Positions 24,465-32,834 of a stretch of 63,037 bases of DNA are shown piece after piece. The first letter of the stretch is position 1; the number at the start of each line of letters is the position of its first letter. Source of the stretch: Prevotella sp. (lineage in GTDB: Bacteria > Bacteroidota > Bacteroidia > Bacteroidales > Bacteroidaceae); assembly GCA_017428925.1 (NCBI GenBank), contig JAFRPY010000002.1, forward strand, positions 1-63,037. Reading direction: 5' to 3'. The notes under the pieces are model-generated. The model had not been told where the DNA came from, did not search any database, and saw only the letters and a list, made by a program, of their open reading frames with translations. The translations under genes were made by a program, and so were the position numbers.

Positions 24465-27400
24465 ATGACGGCTGACGACTTGTTCCTTCAGGCAAAGGCC
24501 ATCGCAACGGCCGACGAGCATACGCCAGGACTGAACCGGCAGATGCACGAGACGCTGGTGCTGGCCTGCCATGAAGCCATCAAGGACTCCAATCAGGCCT
24601 ATGGTAACCTTTTCGCGCAGGTGGGCTATCTCTGTAAGCAGTATCGCGTGTCAGTTGCCGACACCATCGCCATCCAGACCATGCGCCGCCACAGCAACTC
24701 TATCGAACCCCTCTCCCGTGAAGACCTGCTCTACGATGTGCGTGCGCTCTGCTTGTTCATATCGGCCGTTTTCTCCGTTGGCATCCCCTCTTCTTTGCAT
24801 CAGCTGATTCCGAAGGAGAATCGCCCCTTCGAACGCTCGCCGCATACCGATTTCAACTGCATCCGCTGTATCGTTGAAAGTATTGATGGCGACACGCTTA
24901 CCGTGACTCCCGAGCAAGGCATCACCACCGAAGAAACCCAGACGCTCACCGTTTCCATTGCTGCCCCACACCTCAGCTACGTCAAGGAAATTGTCTATAA
25001 AGGTGCACAAATCAACCTTATCGACTGCGCCGTTTCCACCACCCCACCTATCACTCCTCACTCATCACTCATCACTTACACCCCTTCCCTCGTCATCCTC
25101 GAACCCGACTTCCTCGTCGACATCAGTCCCATCTCACGCACCTTCCAGTCGTATGGCCGCCATCCGCTCATCTATACCATCCACCGTCTGGCTCCCGGTG
25201 CCATCACACAGCCCATTCTTTTAGGAAACCTTGCCGGCAGCGTGCTCGACGACGTCATCCACAGCACGGGAAACTACGACGTTCGCAACACCATCCGCGA
25301 CAACTTCCGCGATAAAGCCATTGAGTTCTGCACCTGCAAGGACTTCAATGCCGACGCCTTCGTCAACGAAGCCTACACTCAGGCGCGAAACATTCAGGAT
25401 GCTGTCAGCACATTGGGCCACGACTTCAGTCTCGACAAGGCCATCCTTGAACCCTCTTTCGTCTGCGAGCGACTGGGCATTTCGGGACGCTTCGACCTGC
25501 TCACTTCCGACTTCCGCCTGCTGGTGGAGCAAAAATCGGGAAAAAACTTCAACATCCAGACCGGGCGTCCGGGTGAGCACGGCAGTATGATGCAGGAAGA
25601 ACACTATGTGCAGCTACTGCTCTACTACGGCATCCTGCGCCACAATTTCAACTTGGGGTTCGACCGCGTCAGCCTGCGCCTACTCTATTCCAAATATCCC
25701 GCCAAGAGTGGACTCATCGTGGTCAATTACCTGCAGCAGCTGTTCCGCGAGGCCATCCGCATACGCAACCTTATCGTGGCATGGGACCTCCACATCGCCC
25801 GCCACGGATTCCAGAGCGTCATCGACCTCATCACCCCCGCCACCGTCAACGAGCGCAACAACAAGTCAGATTTCTTCATCAAATGGAAACTGCCCGAACT
25901 GAAGGCCGTCTGCGACACGCTCCACCGCCTCTCGCCTTTAGAGCATGCCTATTTCTGCCGCATGCTCACCTTCGTCTATCAAGAGCAGCGCGTCTCCCTA
26001 CTCGGCTCGCAAGAAGGCATCACCCACAGCAACAGCGACCTCTGGAACATGCCTCTGCAAGAAAAACTCGAAACGGGAAGCATTATCATGGGGGCCCACC
26101 CCCAACCCCTCCCCAAGGGAGGGGACGAATGCAATCAGAGCAACACCAAGCTATCGTCAAAAGAATATACCTTCTCCATCACACATTACTCCCTCCCTCA
26201 TAGGGAGGGCGGGGGTGGGTCTTCTCCAAATTTCCGCCGAGGCGATTTCATCTACCTGTATGCCTACATCGAAGACCAGGAGCCCGACGTGCGCAAAAGC
26301 ATCCTCCACAAGGGCAACATCACCGAAATACACACGGACAGCATCGCCGTGGAACTCAACGAGCCGCAGCACCTGTCAATGACCGACACCTACGCCATCG
26401 AGCACGCCTCCACCGACAGTTCCACCACGGCCTCCATCCGCTCACTCTTCCAATTTATTCAGGCCGATGCCGACCGAAAATCCCTGCTTCTCGGTCAGCG
26501 TCCGCCCACAGCCGACACGTCGCTCCAGCTTTCTCGTTCGTGGCATCCCGACTACGACGACGTTCTGCTACATGCCATGCAGGCGCGCGACTATTTTTTG
26601 CTGATAGGTCCTCCCGGAACAGGTAAGACCAGCATGGCCTTGCACTTCATCGTCGAGGAAGAATTGAACCGCGGCGGCACCCTTCTGCTGATGAGCTACA
26701 CCAACCGGGCCGTCGACGAAATTTGCGCCATGCTCCAGAAAGCCGCGCTCCCCTACGTCCGCATTGGCAAGCGTTCGTCGTGCGAAACGGCCTATCGCCA
26801 GCACCTCCTCGAAGAAATTTTCGGCAGCAATCCCCGGCTCAGCGACATCCGCCTCCAGCTCCAGCAGACGCGCATCATCGTCGGTACCACCAGCATGATG
26901 CAGGCTCATCCCCATATCTTCAGCATCAAGCAGTTCTCACTGGCCGTCATCGACGAGGCCAGTCAGATACTTGAGCCCCAGCTCGTCGGACTGCTCTCGC
27001 GCAAAACCATCGACCGTTTCATCCTCATCGGCGACCATAAGCAGTTGCCAGCCGTGGTGCAGCAGACCGCAAGCGAGAGTCGGGTAGACGATCCCCTGCT
27101 AAAAGCCATCCAACTCGACGACTGTCGCCACAGTCTGTTCGAACGACTTCTCCGCACCGAGCGCAAATCCGGTCGCCGGCAGTTCGTGGGCATCCTGCGC
27201 AAACAAGGACGCATGCACCCCGACATTGCCGAATTCTCCAACCGCATGTTCTATGGCGGCCAGCTCGACGTGGTTCCCCTCCCCCACCAGCTGGAAGCTT
27301 CCCCTCGGGGGGGAGGTTTGGAGGGGGCTCTGATTTTCATCCCATCCGAACCATGCCGCCAGCCCGGTGTCACCGACAAGGTGAACATCAGCGAGGCGCG

Positions 27401-27833
27401 CATCGTTGCCCATTTGCTCCACAAAGTATATCTTCAACATGCCAACAACTTCGACCCGCAAAAAACCGTTGGCGTCATCGTGCCCTACCGCAACCAGATA
27501 GCCGCCATCCGTCAGCAGACCGAAACACTCGGCATCCCTGTCCTGGAAGACATCACCATCGACACCGTTGAGCGCTACCAAGGTTCCCAACGCGACGTCA
27601 TCATCTATTCGTTCACCGCGCAATGCCCTTGGCAGCTAGATTTCCTCACCTCCACCTGCTTCGTTGAAGACGGTCAGATCATCGACCGCAAACTGAACGT
27701 TGCGCTCACTCGTGCCCGCTGCCAACTTTTCATCACCGGCAACGAACCCCTGCTCCGCCAGAACCCCATCTTCCGCCAGCTCATCGAATTCATCAAGGAA
27801 AAGGGAGGCTACATGAAACTCCCCAACGAATAA
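24465..27833 (+). CDS. Large Dna2-like protein: PD-(D/E)XK nuclease plus SF1 helicase, with four in-frame repeats
   Basis: This 1122-residue protein probably acts in DNA repair or replication. A Cas4/RecB-type nuclease core is at about 340-360: Asp344 (SGRFDLL) and Glu355-x-Lys357 (LLVEQKSGK). The SF1 helicase follows, with Walker A GPPGTGKT at 715-722, Walker B AVIDEASQILEP, motif III GDHKQLPAVV and motif VI NVALTRARCQLFITGN. This order matches Dna2-like AAA_11/AAA_12 helicases. The chain contains segments encoded by interspersed repeats: TPHSSLITYTP, AHPQPLPKGGD, YSLPHREGGGGSS and PLPHQLEASPRGGGLEG. All are in frame and outside helicase motifs, in linkers or loops. It follows the esterase-HAD gene by 6 bp. 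Confidence 0.85.
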   Translation: MTADDLFLQAKAIATADEHTPGLNRQMHETLVLACHEAIKDSNQAYGNLFAQVGYLCKQYRVSVADTIAIQTMRRHSNSIEPLSREDLLYDVRALCLFISAVFSVGIPSSLHQLIPKENRPFERSPHTDFNCIRCIVESIDGDTLTVTPEQGITTEETQTLTVSIAAPHLSYVKEIVYKGAQINLIDCAVSTTPPITPHSSLITYTPSLVILEPDFLVDISPISRTFQSYGRHPLIYTIHRLAPGAITQPILLGNLAGSVLDDVIHSTGNYDVRNTIRDNFRDKAIEFCTCKDFNADAFVNEAYTQARNIQDAVSTLGHDFSLDKAILEPSFVCERLGISGRFDLLTSDFRLLVEQKSGKNFNIQTGRPGEHGSMMQEEHYVQLLLYYGILRHNFNLGFDRVSLRLLYSKYPAKSGLIVVNYLQQLFREAIRIRNLIVAWDLHIARHGFQSVIDLITPATVNERNNKSDFFIKWKLPELKAVCDTLHRLSPLEHAYFCRMLTFVYQEQRVSLLGSQEGITHSNSDLWNMPLQEKLETGSIIMGAHPQPLPKGGDECNQSNTKLSSKEYTFSITHYSLPHREGGGGSSPNFRRGDFIYLYAYIEDQEPDVRKSILHKGNITEIHTDSIAVELNEPQHLSMTDTYAIEHASTDSSTTASIRSLFQFIQADADRKSLLLGQRPPTADTSLQLSRSWHPDYDDVLLHAMQARDYFLLIGPPGTGKTSMALHFIVEEELNRGGTLLLMSYTNRAVDEICAMLQKAALPYVRIGKRSSCETAYRQHLLEEIFGSNPRLSDIRLQLQQTRIIVGTTSMMQAHPHIFSIKQFSLAVIDEASQILEPQLVGLLSRKTIDRFILIGDHKQLPAVVQQTASESRVDDPLLKAIQLDDCRHSLFERLLRTERKSGRRQFVGILRKQGRMHPDIAEFSNRMFYGGQLDVVPLPHQLEASPRGGGLEGALIFIPSEPCRQPGVTDKVNISEARIVAHLLHKVYLQHANNFDPQKTVGVIVPYRNQIAAIRQQTETLGIPVLEDITIDTVERYQGSQRDVIIYSFTAQCPWQLDFLTSTCFVEDGQIIDRKLNVALTRARCQLFITGNEPLLRQNPIFRQLIEFIKEKGGYMKLPNE
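25048..25077 (+). repeat. Family B microrepeat in the nuclease-helicase gene
   Basis: CTATCACTCCTCACTCATCA followed by CTCATCACTT: tandem (T)CACTC/(T)CATCA units, translated as ITPHSSLIT. Confidence 0.65.
26095..26124 (+). repeat. Family A repeat, short form, in the nuclease-helicase gene
   Basis: CCCACCCCCAACCCCTCCCC then AAGGGAGGGG. It is identical over its length to the copy at 48111-48140 in the Ca-ATPase gene, and both are read in the same frame as HPQPLPKGG. Confidence 0.9.
26190..26219 (-). repeat. Family A repeat, inverted, in the nuclease-helicase gene
   Basis: TCCCTCCCTCATAGGGAGGG then CGGGGGTGGG, translated as SLPHREGGGG. It lies 65 bp after the copy at 26095 in opposite orientation. 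Confidence 0.8.
27276..27327 (-). repeat. Family A-like repeat, extended form, in the nuclease-helicase gene
   Basis: CCCCTCCCCCACCAGCTGGA, a middle AGCTTCCCCTCGGGG and a purine arm GGGAGGTTTGGAGGGGG. It is translated as PLPHQLEASPRGGGLEG. Confidence 0.7.
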
Positions 27834-27876
27834 AACGTTTCCATCTTTCGGCCAAACTCGTTGGGCGCTTTCGGCT

Positions 27877-27884
27877 TATCTTTG
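27877..27884 (+). promoter_or_regulatory. Putative -7 element downstream of the nuclease-helicase gene
   Basis: TATCTTTG lies 19 bp before an ATG at 27903. The -33 region has no TTTG at the right distance, so this is a weak call. Confidence 0.35.
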
Positions 27885-27902
27885 CACGAAAAAACATTTG
27901 CC

Positions 27903-28010
27903 ATGAATAACACGAATCTATTATTTGCGAAAAACTTTAACATTGCCGTCATCAAGCATAGTTTCCCCCAATGTTTGGTCTTCATCGGCAGTTGTCCGTT
28001 ACAGCAATGA
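27903..28010 (+). CDS. Possible 35-residue ORF
   Basis: MNNTNLLFAKNFNIAVIKHS continues to FIGSCPLQQ and TGA. It follows a TATCTTTG box closely, but it has no recognisable Shine-Dalgarno or family and may be chance. From here to the tRNA terminator (28010-28360) I see no gene, only the stem-loop at 28130. Confidence 0.25.
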   Translation: MNNTNLLFAKNFNIAVIKHSFPQCLVFIGSCPLQQ

Positions 28011-28129
28011 TTGTGCGCCCATAAAACATAATAATGTCTGCATAAGCCGCGCATAAAGCCCCATTTTGGGGAGTTCCCCGTCCGAAATCGCCCTTATTTC
28101 CAGCACTTTCCGGCTATTTCCTTTCCGTC

Positions 28130-28166
28130 AAAACCCTATGGTTCGCATTCCGAATCATAGGGTTTT
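28130..28166. other. Long intergenic stem-loop
   Basis: AAAACCCTATG pairs with CATAGGGTTTT (11 bp), and inside it TTCG pairs with CGAA around a 5-base loop. It is followed by GCTTTATAAC on the + strand. It may be a late terminator for the helicase operon, but it is about 300 bp from the stop. Confidence 0.5.
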
Positions 28167-28360
28167 GCTTTATAACTCTGCCTGAGTTGCGATTCAAAAG
28201 CCTATCTTTTGGAAATGAAAACCCCTTTATTTCATCCCCAAATCCATATTATTTGCCTTCGAAAGCCTTATTATTTCCCAAAAATCCGCTGGCAGTTCGT
28301 TTTCAAAATAAACAAAACCGCTCGCAGAAACGACCAAAAATTCCGACAATTTTAAAAAAC

Positions 28361-28388
28361 ACGAAAGACTGCACCAATTGATGCAGTC
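28361..28388 (-). terminator. tRNA-Ala terminator
   Basis: A 7-bp stem (GACTGCA / TGCAGTC) with an 8-base loop. On the - strand it runs into TTTCGTGTTTTTT, about 12 bp after the tRNA 3' end. Confidence 0.65.
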
Positions 28389-28399
28389 CCCTTTTGTTG

Positions 28400-28473
<74 letters not shown>

Positions 28474-28688
28474 ATCGTTTAACTAAGCGGTTGCAAAAGT
28501 AAGCAAAAAATTCCAACCGTGCAAGTTTTTCCCCACATTTTTCCGTTTTTTCTTTTTTCGGCTGTTGGAAATTCTTGCTGAAAATTAACAGATACATGAA
28601 GTATCTGAGATACAATAGCGGAATTCAATGCAATAATTCATTGCTAAGGTATAGACATTGCCCCTAATATAGTCTGACATATATATAT

Positions 28689-28729
28689 CGTTTGGTTATT
28701 TGGCTCATTTCCGTTTGGTTATTTGGCTC
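28689..28729. repeat. 18-bp direct repeat pair at the island edge
   Basis: CGTTTGGTTATTTGGCTC occurs at 28689-28706 and 28712-28729, separated by 5 bp. It lies at the boundary between the tRNA region and the degraded transposase. The surrounding 28480-28960 is AT-rich. A - strand frame at 28719-28925 is not convincing as a gene. Confidence 0.7.
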
Positions 28730-28964
28730 CTGCAAAGCACGCCGATAGAATTTTCCTCTCCACCATCATTCCTTCTTTCAGGCTTTGTGCCATTTGCGAC
28801 AAAGTGATATATTTCATAACAAATGCAAACACAGCCAGCATCATTCGGACATCCTCACAGGGTAGCCCGATTATTTTGCTTTGGAAGTTAAAATTGATGG
28901 CAAAACATTTGGAAGAACAAATCAAAATGATTACCTTTGTGGCGCATTTACAAAAAAGAGTAAT

Positions 28965-29283
28965 ATGAAACTATTCGATTTCTACAAGTATTTCCCCGAC
29001 TAAGCGGCCTGCCGCAGGGCGTTCAAGAAAATGAGAGACAAGGAGGGTGTGACGTGTCAGCATTGCGGCTCTCACGATGTAGTTTGACAGGAAAGCAACT
29101 CCAAGACATTACTGGCCGGCATGTACCACGCGTAAAGCCAAAGTTCCTGCATGAGTATCTTAACGAGTTCTGCTATAAGTTCAATCGCCGATACTTGGTG
29201 AAGACTTTTTTAACAGACTTATGATGATAGCGGCCTCGTACCGCACGGACTTTGAACCCAGAACATACAGAAACGCAGCATAA
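28965..29283 (+). pseudogene. Degraded IS1595-type transposase
   Basis: From the ATG at 28965 the frame reads MKLFDFYKYFPD, then an in-frame TAA, then AACRRAFKKMRDKEGVTCQH followed by CGSHDVV. This is the zinc-ribbon N-terminus of IS1595-family transposases with a nonsense mutation. After a frame change the sequence reads VKPKFLHEYLNEFCYKFNRR, the conserved C-terminal end of the same family, and closes with RLMMIAASYRTDFEP-like residues. The central catalytic region is deleted, so the element is dead. A TACCTTTG box lies about 25 bp before the ATG. Confidence 0.75.
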
Positions 29284-29291
29284 CTATATAT

Positions 29292-31664
29292 ATGAGTGAC
29301 AAAGAAAAGAGTCAGGAAATGGACTACAGAACAAAGTTCTGCCTGAAATATTTTGGCAAAACCGGATGGCGGATTGACATCGACCGTGTAGACGTGCGGA
29401 TAGAGACAAAGGCTCATCGGCCATTGCTTTACATAGAAACAAAACACAGGATTATAGTCGATGGCGAACAGAGGCGCAAGGCAATTGCACAAATCCTGCT
29501 GACAAATAAACAGCAGGTAAACATGTCGCCGAGAGTGGCTATTGCCTATTACGACAAGACAAATGAGCGTGACATGCTGGAGCTGATAGACTGCCAGGAT
29601 AATGACGTGATGCACTGCCCGGAAGTGAGGTGGAATGTCGAGAAGCCGAGCGACCCATCGGAAGAGGCCGTTTATCACTTGAACAATCGGGTGGAAGGCA
29701 AGATTACACAGTATAAGGGAGAGGAAGAAATAGCGGCTTTCTGCAAGGAGTTCAAGAAGTCGAGGCAGACAGCTATAACGATAACTGCCAAGAATTGCAA
29801 GTTTATATATAGCCAATGGCGTCAAGACGTGAAATTTGTCAGGAATGACATAAACGAGCAGGATCTCATAGACATATTCCTGGCCGATATGCTGAACAAC
29901 ACCAAATACAAGGAGAAAGTAGGTTTGTTTGAGCAGGACATGATACGCAACAATACCAACATAAGTCTTTATAATGTACAGACCGACGGTATAGCCTATA
30001 AAAACGACTGGTATGCGTATGTAGACCGAAAGGCGCACGATGATTTTTGGAAGCGTTACTACCGTCCGCCCGTGAAGGAGGAGTTCCTAAAGATCAAAGA
30101 GCACAGCAACGAACTGTATTCTGAGGGATTCAGGCAAAGTACAGGACAGGAATATACTCCGTCGGAGTTTGTGAAATTGCAGAACGACCTTATAGCAAGG
30201 CACTATGACATAAACGACTTCATAGTATTCGATCCATGTGCCGGTGTAGGCAATCTGGAGATAGACTTCGGACGCGACTACCGTGACAACTGTTACCTTT
30301 CCACGCTATTGGAGGGCGATGTGGACCAATGCAAGTTTAAAAGGTTTAACAACTCTGTACAGTACGACTACTTTAAGGACTGGCAGGAACAACCGCTTTT
30401 TGACTACAAGGGAGAGAAAAAGACTGTTGCAGAAATTGCAACCATTGAGGGACGAAAACTGATGGTAGTAATGAATCCGCCATTTGTAAGACCTTCGAAG
30501 GGTTTCAAATACGACCGCTGTATAGAGTTCTTTCGCAAGGTGGCAATGTTGAAACCGGATGTCATTGTAATCTACTGCAAAACCGAGTTCTTCTTCCGAA
30601 AAGAAACATGTGAAGTTTTCGTTAAATCCGGATACAAGATACGTGAGCATGTGTTCAGTAATGCAAAGACCACATTCAAGCTCTCTTCCTGGCCCATATC
30701 ACTGGTAATTTTCGACCGCGAACGGGGCGAAGACATAACATTTGGACACACTCATGCGCAGCGATATGAGTTGGAAGGAGGCGTAATGACATACAAGGAT
30801 GACTATAATTTCGATAACAAACAGCCAAGTTTAATTGATGAATGCGAGGCAGGGCTACAGGAAAAGGCGCATGGGCTACGATTAGGGCAATGGACTACAG
30901 ACCACTACTGCATAATGATAAGCAACCGCATGGAGCTTGGAAGGTTTATAACAACGGAAAACCTTCGCCTGGCACTAACCCTTAAAGGCATTAACTTCAA
31001 CACACATCCCAAGTATTACGAGACCCAAGATTATATTTATCGTGGGAAGATAAGCGATATTCCCTCGGAATTAGAGAACGATGCCATTATATACGCGCTG
31101 TTCTATAAAGGCAATGCTTTCTCCAATAAAGATGGGAGCCCAAATTACTTGATGCCATTTACTGCGGATGAACTTGGTTGCGGAAAGAATGATTTTTACG
31201 TACTCCGACCAAAAGACGAATATAGTATTCCGTTCCCAAACGGCGAGGAAGAAATCAAGACTTTCGATTTCCGCGAATGGATGAAAGATATAAAAATGTC
31301 ACCAGAAGCAAAAAACGTATATGATGCCGCTCTGAATGTTGCCAGATACTATTTCTCTCATAATGCCTATGCTGATGGGCGTAATTGGAACGATAGCTTC
31401 TACGACATCAAAAATGCAATCATGCAAAAAGATGCCACCTCGTACAAAACACGCGAGACACCTAACGACCGACGTGTGACGAGAGTGAAGACCGGAGTAG
31501 GCGCAAAGGGTTTTAGTAAAGTGAATATCCGCAAGGTAACGAGCGAAGAATATTGGCCTGTATTCGACAAGTACTTTTATAACATGAAGGTACTGGCAGA
31601 GAAAATTGTATGTCAAATGGTCAACAAAGGCTTGCTTCTTTGGAAGCCTTCCAACATCTATTAG
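29292..31664 (+). CDS. Type IIG-like restriction-modification protein: N-terminal PD-(D/E)XK plus N6-adenine methyltransferase
   Basis: This 790-residue protein has adenine-methyltransferase motif I DPCAGVGNLE at 314-323 and motif IV NPPF at 395-398 (MVVMNPPFVRPSKGFKYDR). The N-terminal region GWRIDIDRVDVRIETKAHRP continues to LLYIETKHR, where Glu49-Thr-Lys51 after Asp34 fits a PD-(D/E)XK nuclease core. The region after about residue 500 would hold the target-recognition domain. No separate restriction gene or specificity subunit is adjacent, which agrees with a single-chain Type IIG enzyme. The gene is AT-richer than the surrounding metabolic genes and lies between an IS remnant and a RIT element, so it was probably acquired horizontally. 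The nuclease assignment is inference. Confidence 0.7.
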   Translation: MSDKEKSQEMDYRTKFCLKYFGKTGWRIDIDRVDVRIETKAHRPLLYIETKHRIIVDGEQRRKAIAQILLTNKQQVNMSPRVAIAYYDKTNERDMLELIDCQDNDVMHCPEVRWNVEKPSDPSEEAVYHLNNRVEGKITQYKGEEEIAAFCKEFKKSRQTAITITAKNCKFIYSQWRQDVKFVRNDINEQDLIDIFLADMLNNTKYKEKVGLFEQDMIRNNTNISLYNVQTDGIAYKNDWYAYVDRKAHDDFWKRYYRPPVKEEFLKIKEHSNELYSEGFRQSTGQEYTPSEFVKLQNDLIARHYDINDFIVFDPCAGVGNLEIDFGRDYRDNCYLSTLLEGDVDQCKFKRFNNSVQYDYFKDWQEQPLFDYKGEKKTVAEIATIEGRKLMVVMNPPFVRPSKGFKYDRCIEFFRKVAMLKPDVIVIYCKTEFFFRKETCEVFVKSGYKIREHVFSNAKTTFKLSSWPISLVIFDRERGEDITFGHTHAQRYELEGGVMTYKDDYNFDNKQPSLIDECEAGLQEKAHGLRLGQWTTDHYCIMISNRMELGRFITTENLRLALTLKGINFNTHPKYYETQDYIYRGKISDIPSELENDAIIYALFYKGNAFSNKDGSPNYLMPFTADELGCGKNDFYVLRPKDEYSIPFPNGEEEIKTFDFREWMKDIKMSPEAKNVYDAALNVARYYFSHNAYADGRNWNDSFYDIKNAIMQKDATSYKTRETPNDRRVTRVKTGVGAKGFSKVNIRKVTSEEYWPVFDKYFYNMKVLAEKIVCQMVNKGLLLWKPSNIY

Positions 31665-31666
31665 CG

Positions 31667-31888
31667 ATGGAACAACGAGAATTTTCCACCATCGGCGAAC
31701 TGCTGGAAGCACTCTCGCCCTACATATCAGCTCGCGCTCTGGCACGCATCTGCGACATGAGCGAAAGTCAGATGCTGCAATACAAAGGAGGTTTCAAGAA
31801 AATAAGTCCGAAGAATATTGCACGTATTAACGAAAAATTGCGTACCTTTGCAGCCGAACTCTCGGAGTTCACACTATTGGGTGCGTGA
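31667..31888 (+). CDS. Small HTH protein resembling the C-terminal part of HicB-type antitoxins
   Basis: The start ATG at 31667 lies two bases after the stop of the methyltransferase gene. An earlier in-frame ATG at 31610 overlaps that gene. The 73-residue product contains SARALARICDMSESQMLQYK, then KKISPKNIARINEKLRTFAA. This resembles the helix-turn-helix tail of HicB-family antitoxins, but the HicB RNase-H-like head and a HicA partner are absent. It may regulate the upstream restriction-modification gene (a controller-like role) or be a remnant. A strong terminator follows at 31915. Confidence 0.55.
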   Translation: MEQREFSTIGELLEALSPYISARALARICDMSESQMLQYKGGFKKISPKNIARINEKLRTFAAELSEFTLLGA

Positions 31889-31914
31889 GCGTCGTACTAT
31901 TTATAAATGCAAAG

Positions 31915-31942
31915 AAGGCTGGCAATTGTTGCCAACCTTTTT
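31915..31942 (+). terminator. Terminator after the HTH gene
   Basis: AAGGCTGGCAA pairs with TTGCCAACCTT (one mismatch) around a TTG loop, followed by TTTTTC. The 240 bases after it (31943-32179) show no gene. Confidence 0.75.
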
Positions 31943-32179
31943 CGTTTCCCGATAATTTGGTGGTACGATTGCGGATAATCATTAAAGCTTTCTTTGAATT
32001 CGCTGCTCAGAAATTTGGATATTTCAAAAGTTATACGTTTGTTTGCACCATAATTTTGGATATTTCTATTGTTCTATGGATTTGAGAATCACAGGGACTC
32101 TTCTGATCCATTTTAGAAATAAGAAATAGAACAAGAAACGAATCGTTATATTAATATAGCGAACGAAGTAGACAAAAAC

Positions 32180-32547
32180 AATGGCGAGATAATCATTTAT
32201 CAGTCGGAAGATAGCAAGATAAGGTTGGATATTGGAAAAGAAGAAGGTATGTCGGTTTTTCCGACATACCACTCAACATGATACTGTGGAGGGCAAAACG
32301 CAAAGCCAAATAGTCCTCTGAAAAGGTGATGTATCGGCAAGTGCTCGACCTCTATGCAACAAGCATTGACTACGACCCTCGTACAGACACTTCGAGGTTG
32401 TTCTTCAAGATGGTGCAGAACAAGCTGCACTATGCGGCTCATGGGCATACGGCTGCAGAGGTAATCTACGACAGAGCGGATGCCGAGAAGCCTTTCATGG
32501 GATTGACCTCGTTCAAAGGGGAGTTGCCCTGTATCAATTGTTTTTGA
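32180..32547 (+). pseudogene. RhuM-family (virulence RhuM) remnant
   Basis: Two parts of the RhuM family remain in different frames. NGEIIIYQSEDSKIRLDI matches the start, and from the ATG at 32329 MYRQVLDLYATSIDYDPRTD to HYAAHGHTAAEVIYDRADAE and KPFMGLTSFKGELP match the centre. The middle N-terminal region is deleted, a stop follows HSTW-like sequence near 32279, and after GELP the similarity ends where the AlbA fragment begins in another frame. Confidence 0.7.
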
Positions 32548-32657
32548 TTGTGATGCCCAAGATGACATTCGACCTGCCAAGACCTTTCCGTATGGAAGGT
32601 GTGGTAAGGGTGGATGATACACCACAGCACAAGGCTGTTCGTGAGGCTTTTACAAAT
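32526..32657 (+). pseudogene. 5' remnant of an AlbA/Schlafen-type ATP-binding regulator (left of the RIT element)
   Basis: The frame reads ALYQLFLIVMPKMTFDLPRP then FRMEGVVRVDDTPQHKAVRE and AFTN, a conserved stretch of AlbA_2/HATPase_c_4 regulators (the REAxxNAxxH region). The true N-terminus is lost and the DNA is joined to the RhuM remnant. Similarity stops exactly at 32657, where the RIT element starts. It resumes at 36208 with AIIHADLM. Confidence 0.75.
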
Positions 32658-32662
32658 TCGGT

Positions 32663-32795
32663 ATTATGTAAACATTTACATAAGAAGTGTTATGTCAAGT
32701 CTCATATTATGTCAAGTTCTGCAATAAATTATAAAAATTGTTATTGGGAATCAAAAAGATGCGCATAAGACTTTACATAACGACTTTACATAATA
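32663..32795. repeat. Left terminal region of the RIT element
   Basis: A perfect palindrome TTATGTAAACATTTACATAA (32664-32683) comes first, then TTATGTCAAGTCT (32690-32702) and ATTATGTCAAGTTCT (32707-32721). Two inner blocks in opposite orientation, AAGACTTTACATAA and CGACTTTACATAATAT, follow at 32767-32796. Confidence 0.75.
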
Positions 32796-32834
32796 TATTG
32801 GTGTCAGGCCGTCACATCGGCTTACCCTTATATT

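Noticed and set aside
28719-28925. 68-codon - strand ORF beside the IS remnant
   Set aside because: No start signal, family or promoter was found. It may be a remnant but cannot be supported.
29292-31664. BREX PglX or Type I HsdM identity for the methyltransferase
   Set aside because: No pglZ, brxL, hsdS or hsdR genes are adjacent, and the chain starts with a putative nuclease domain, which fits a Type IIG enzyme better.
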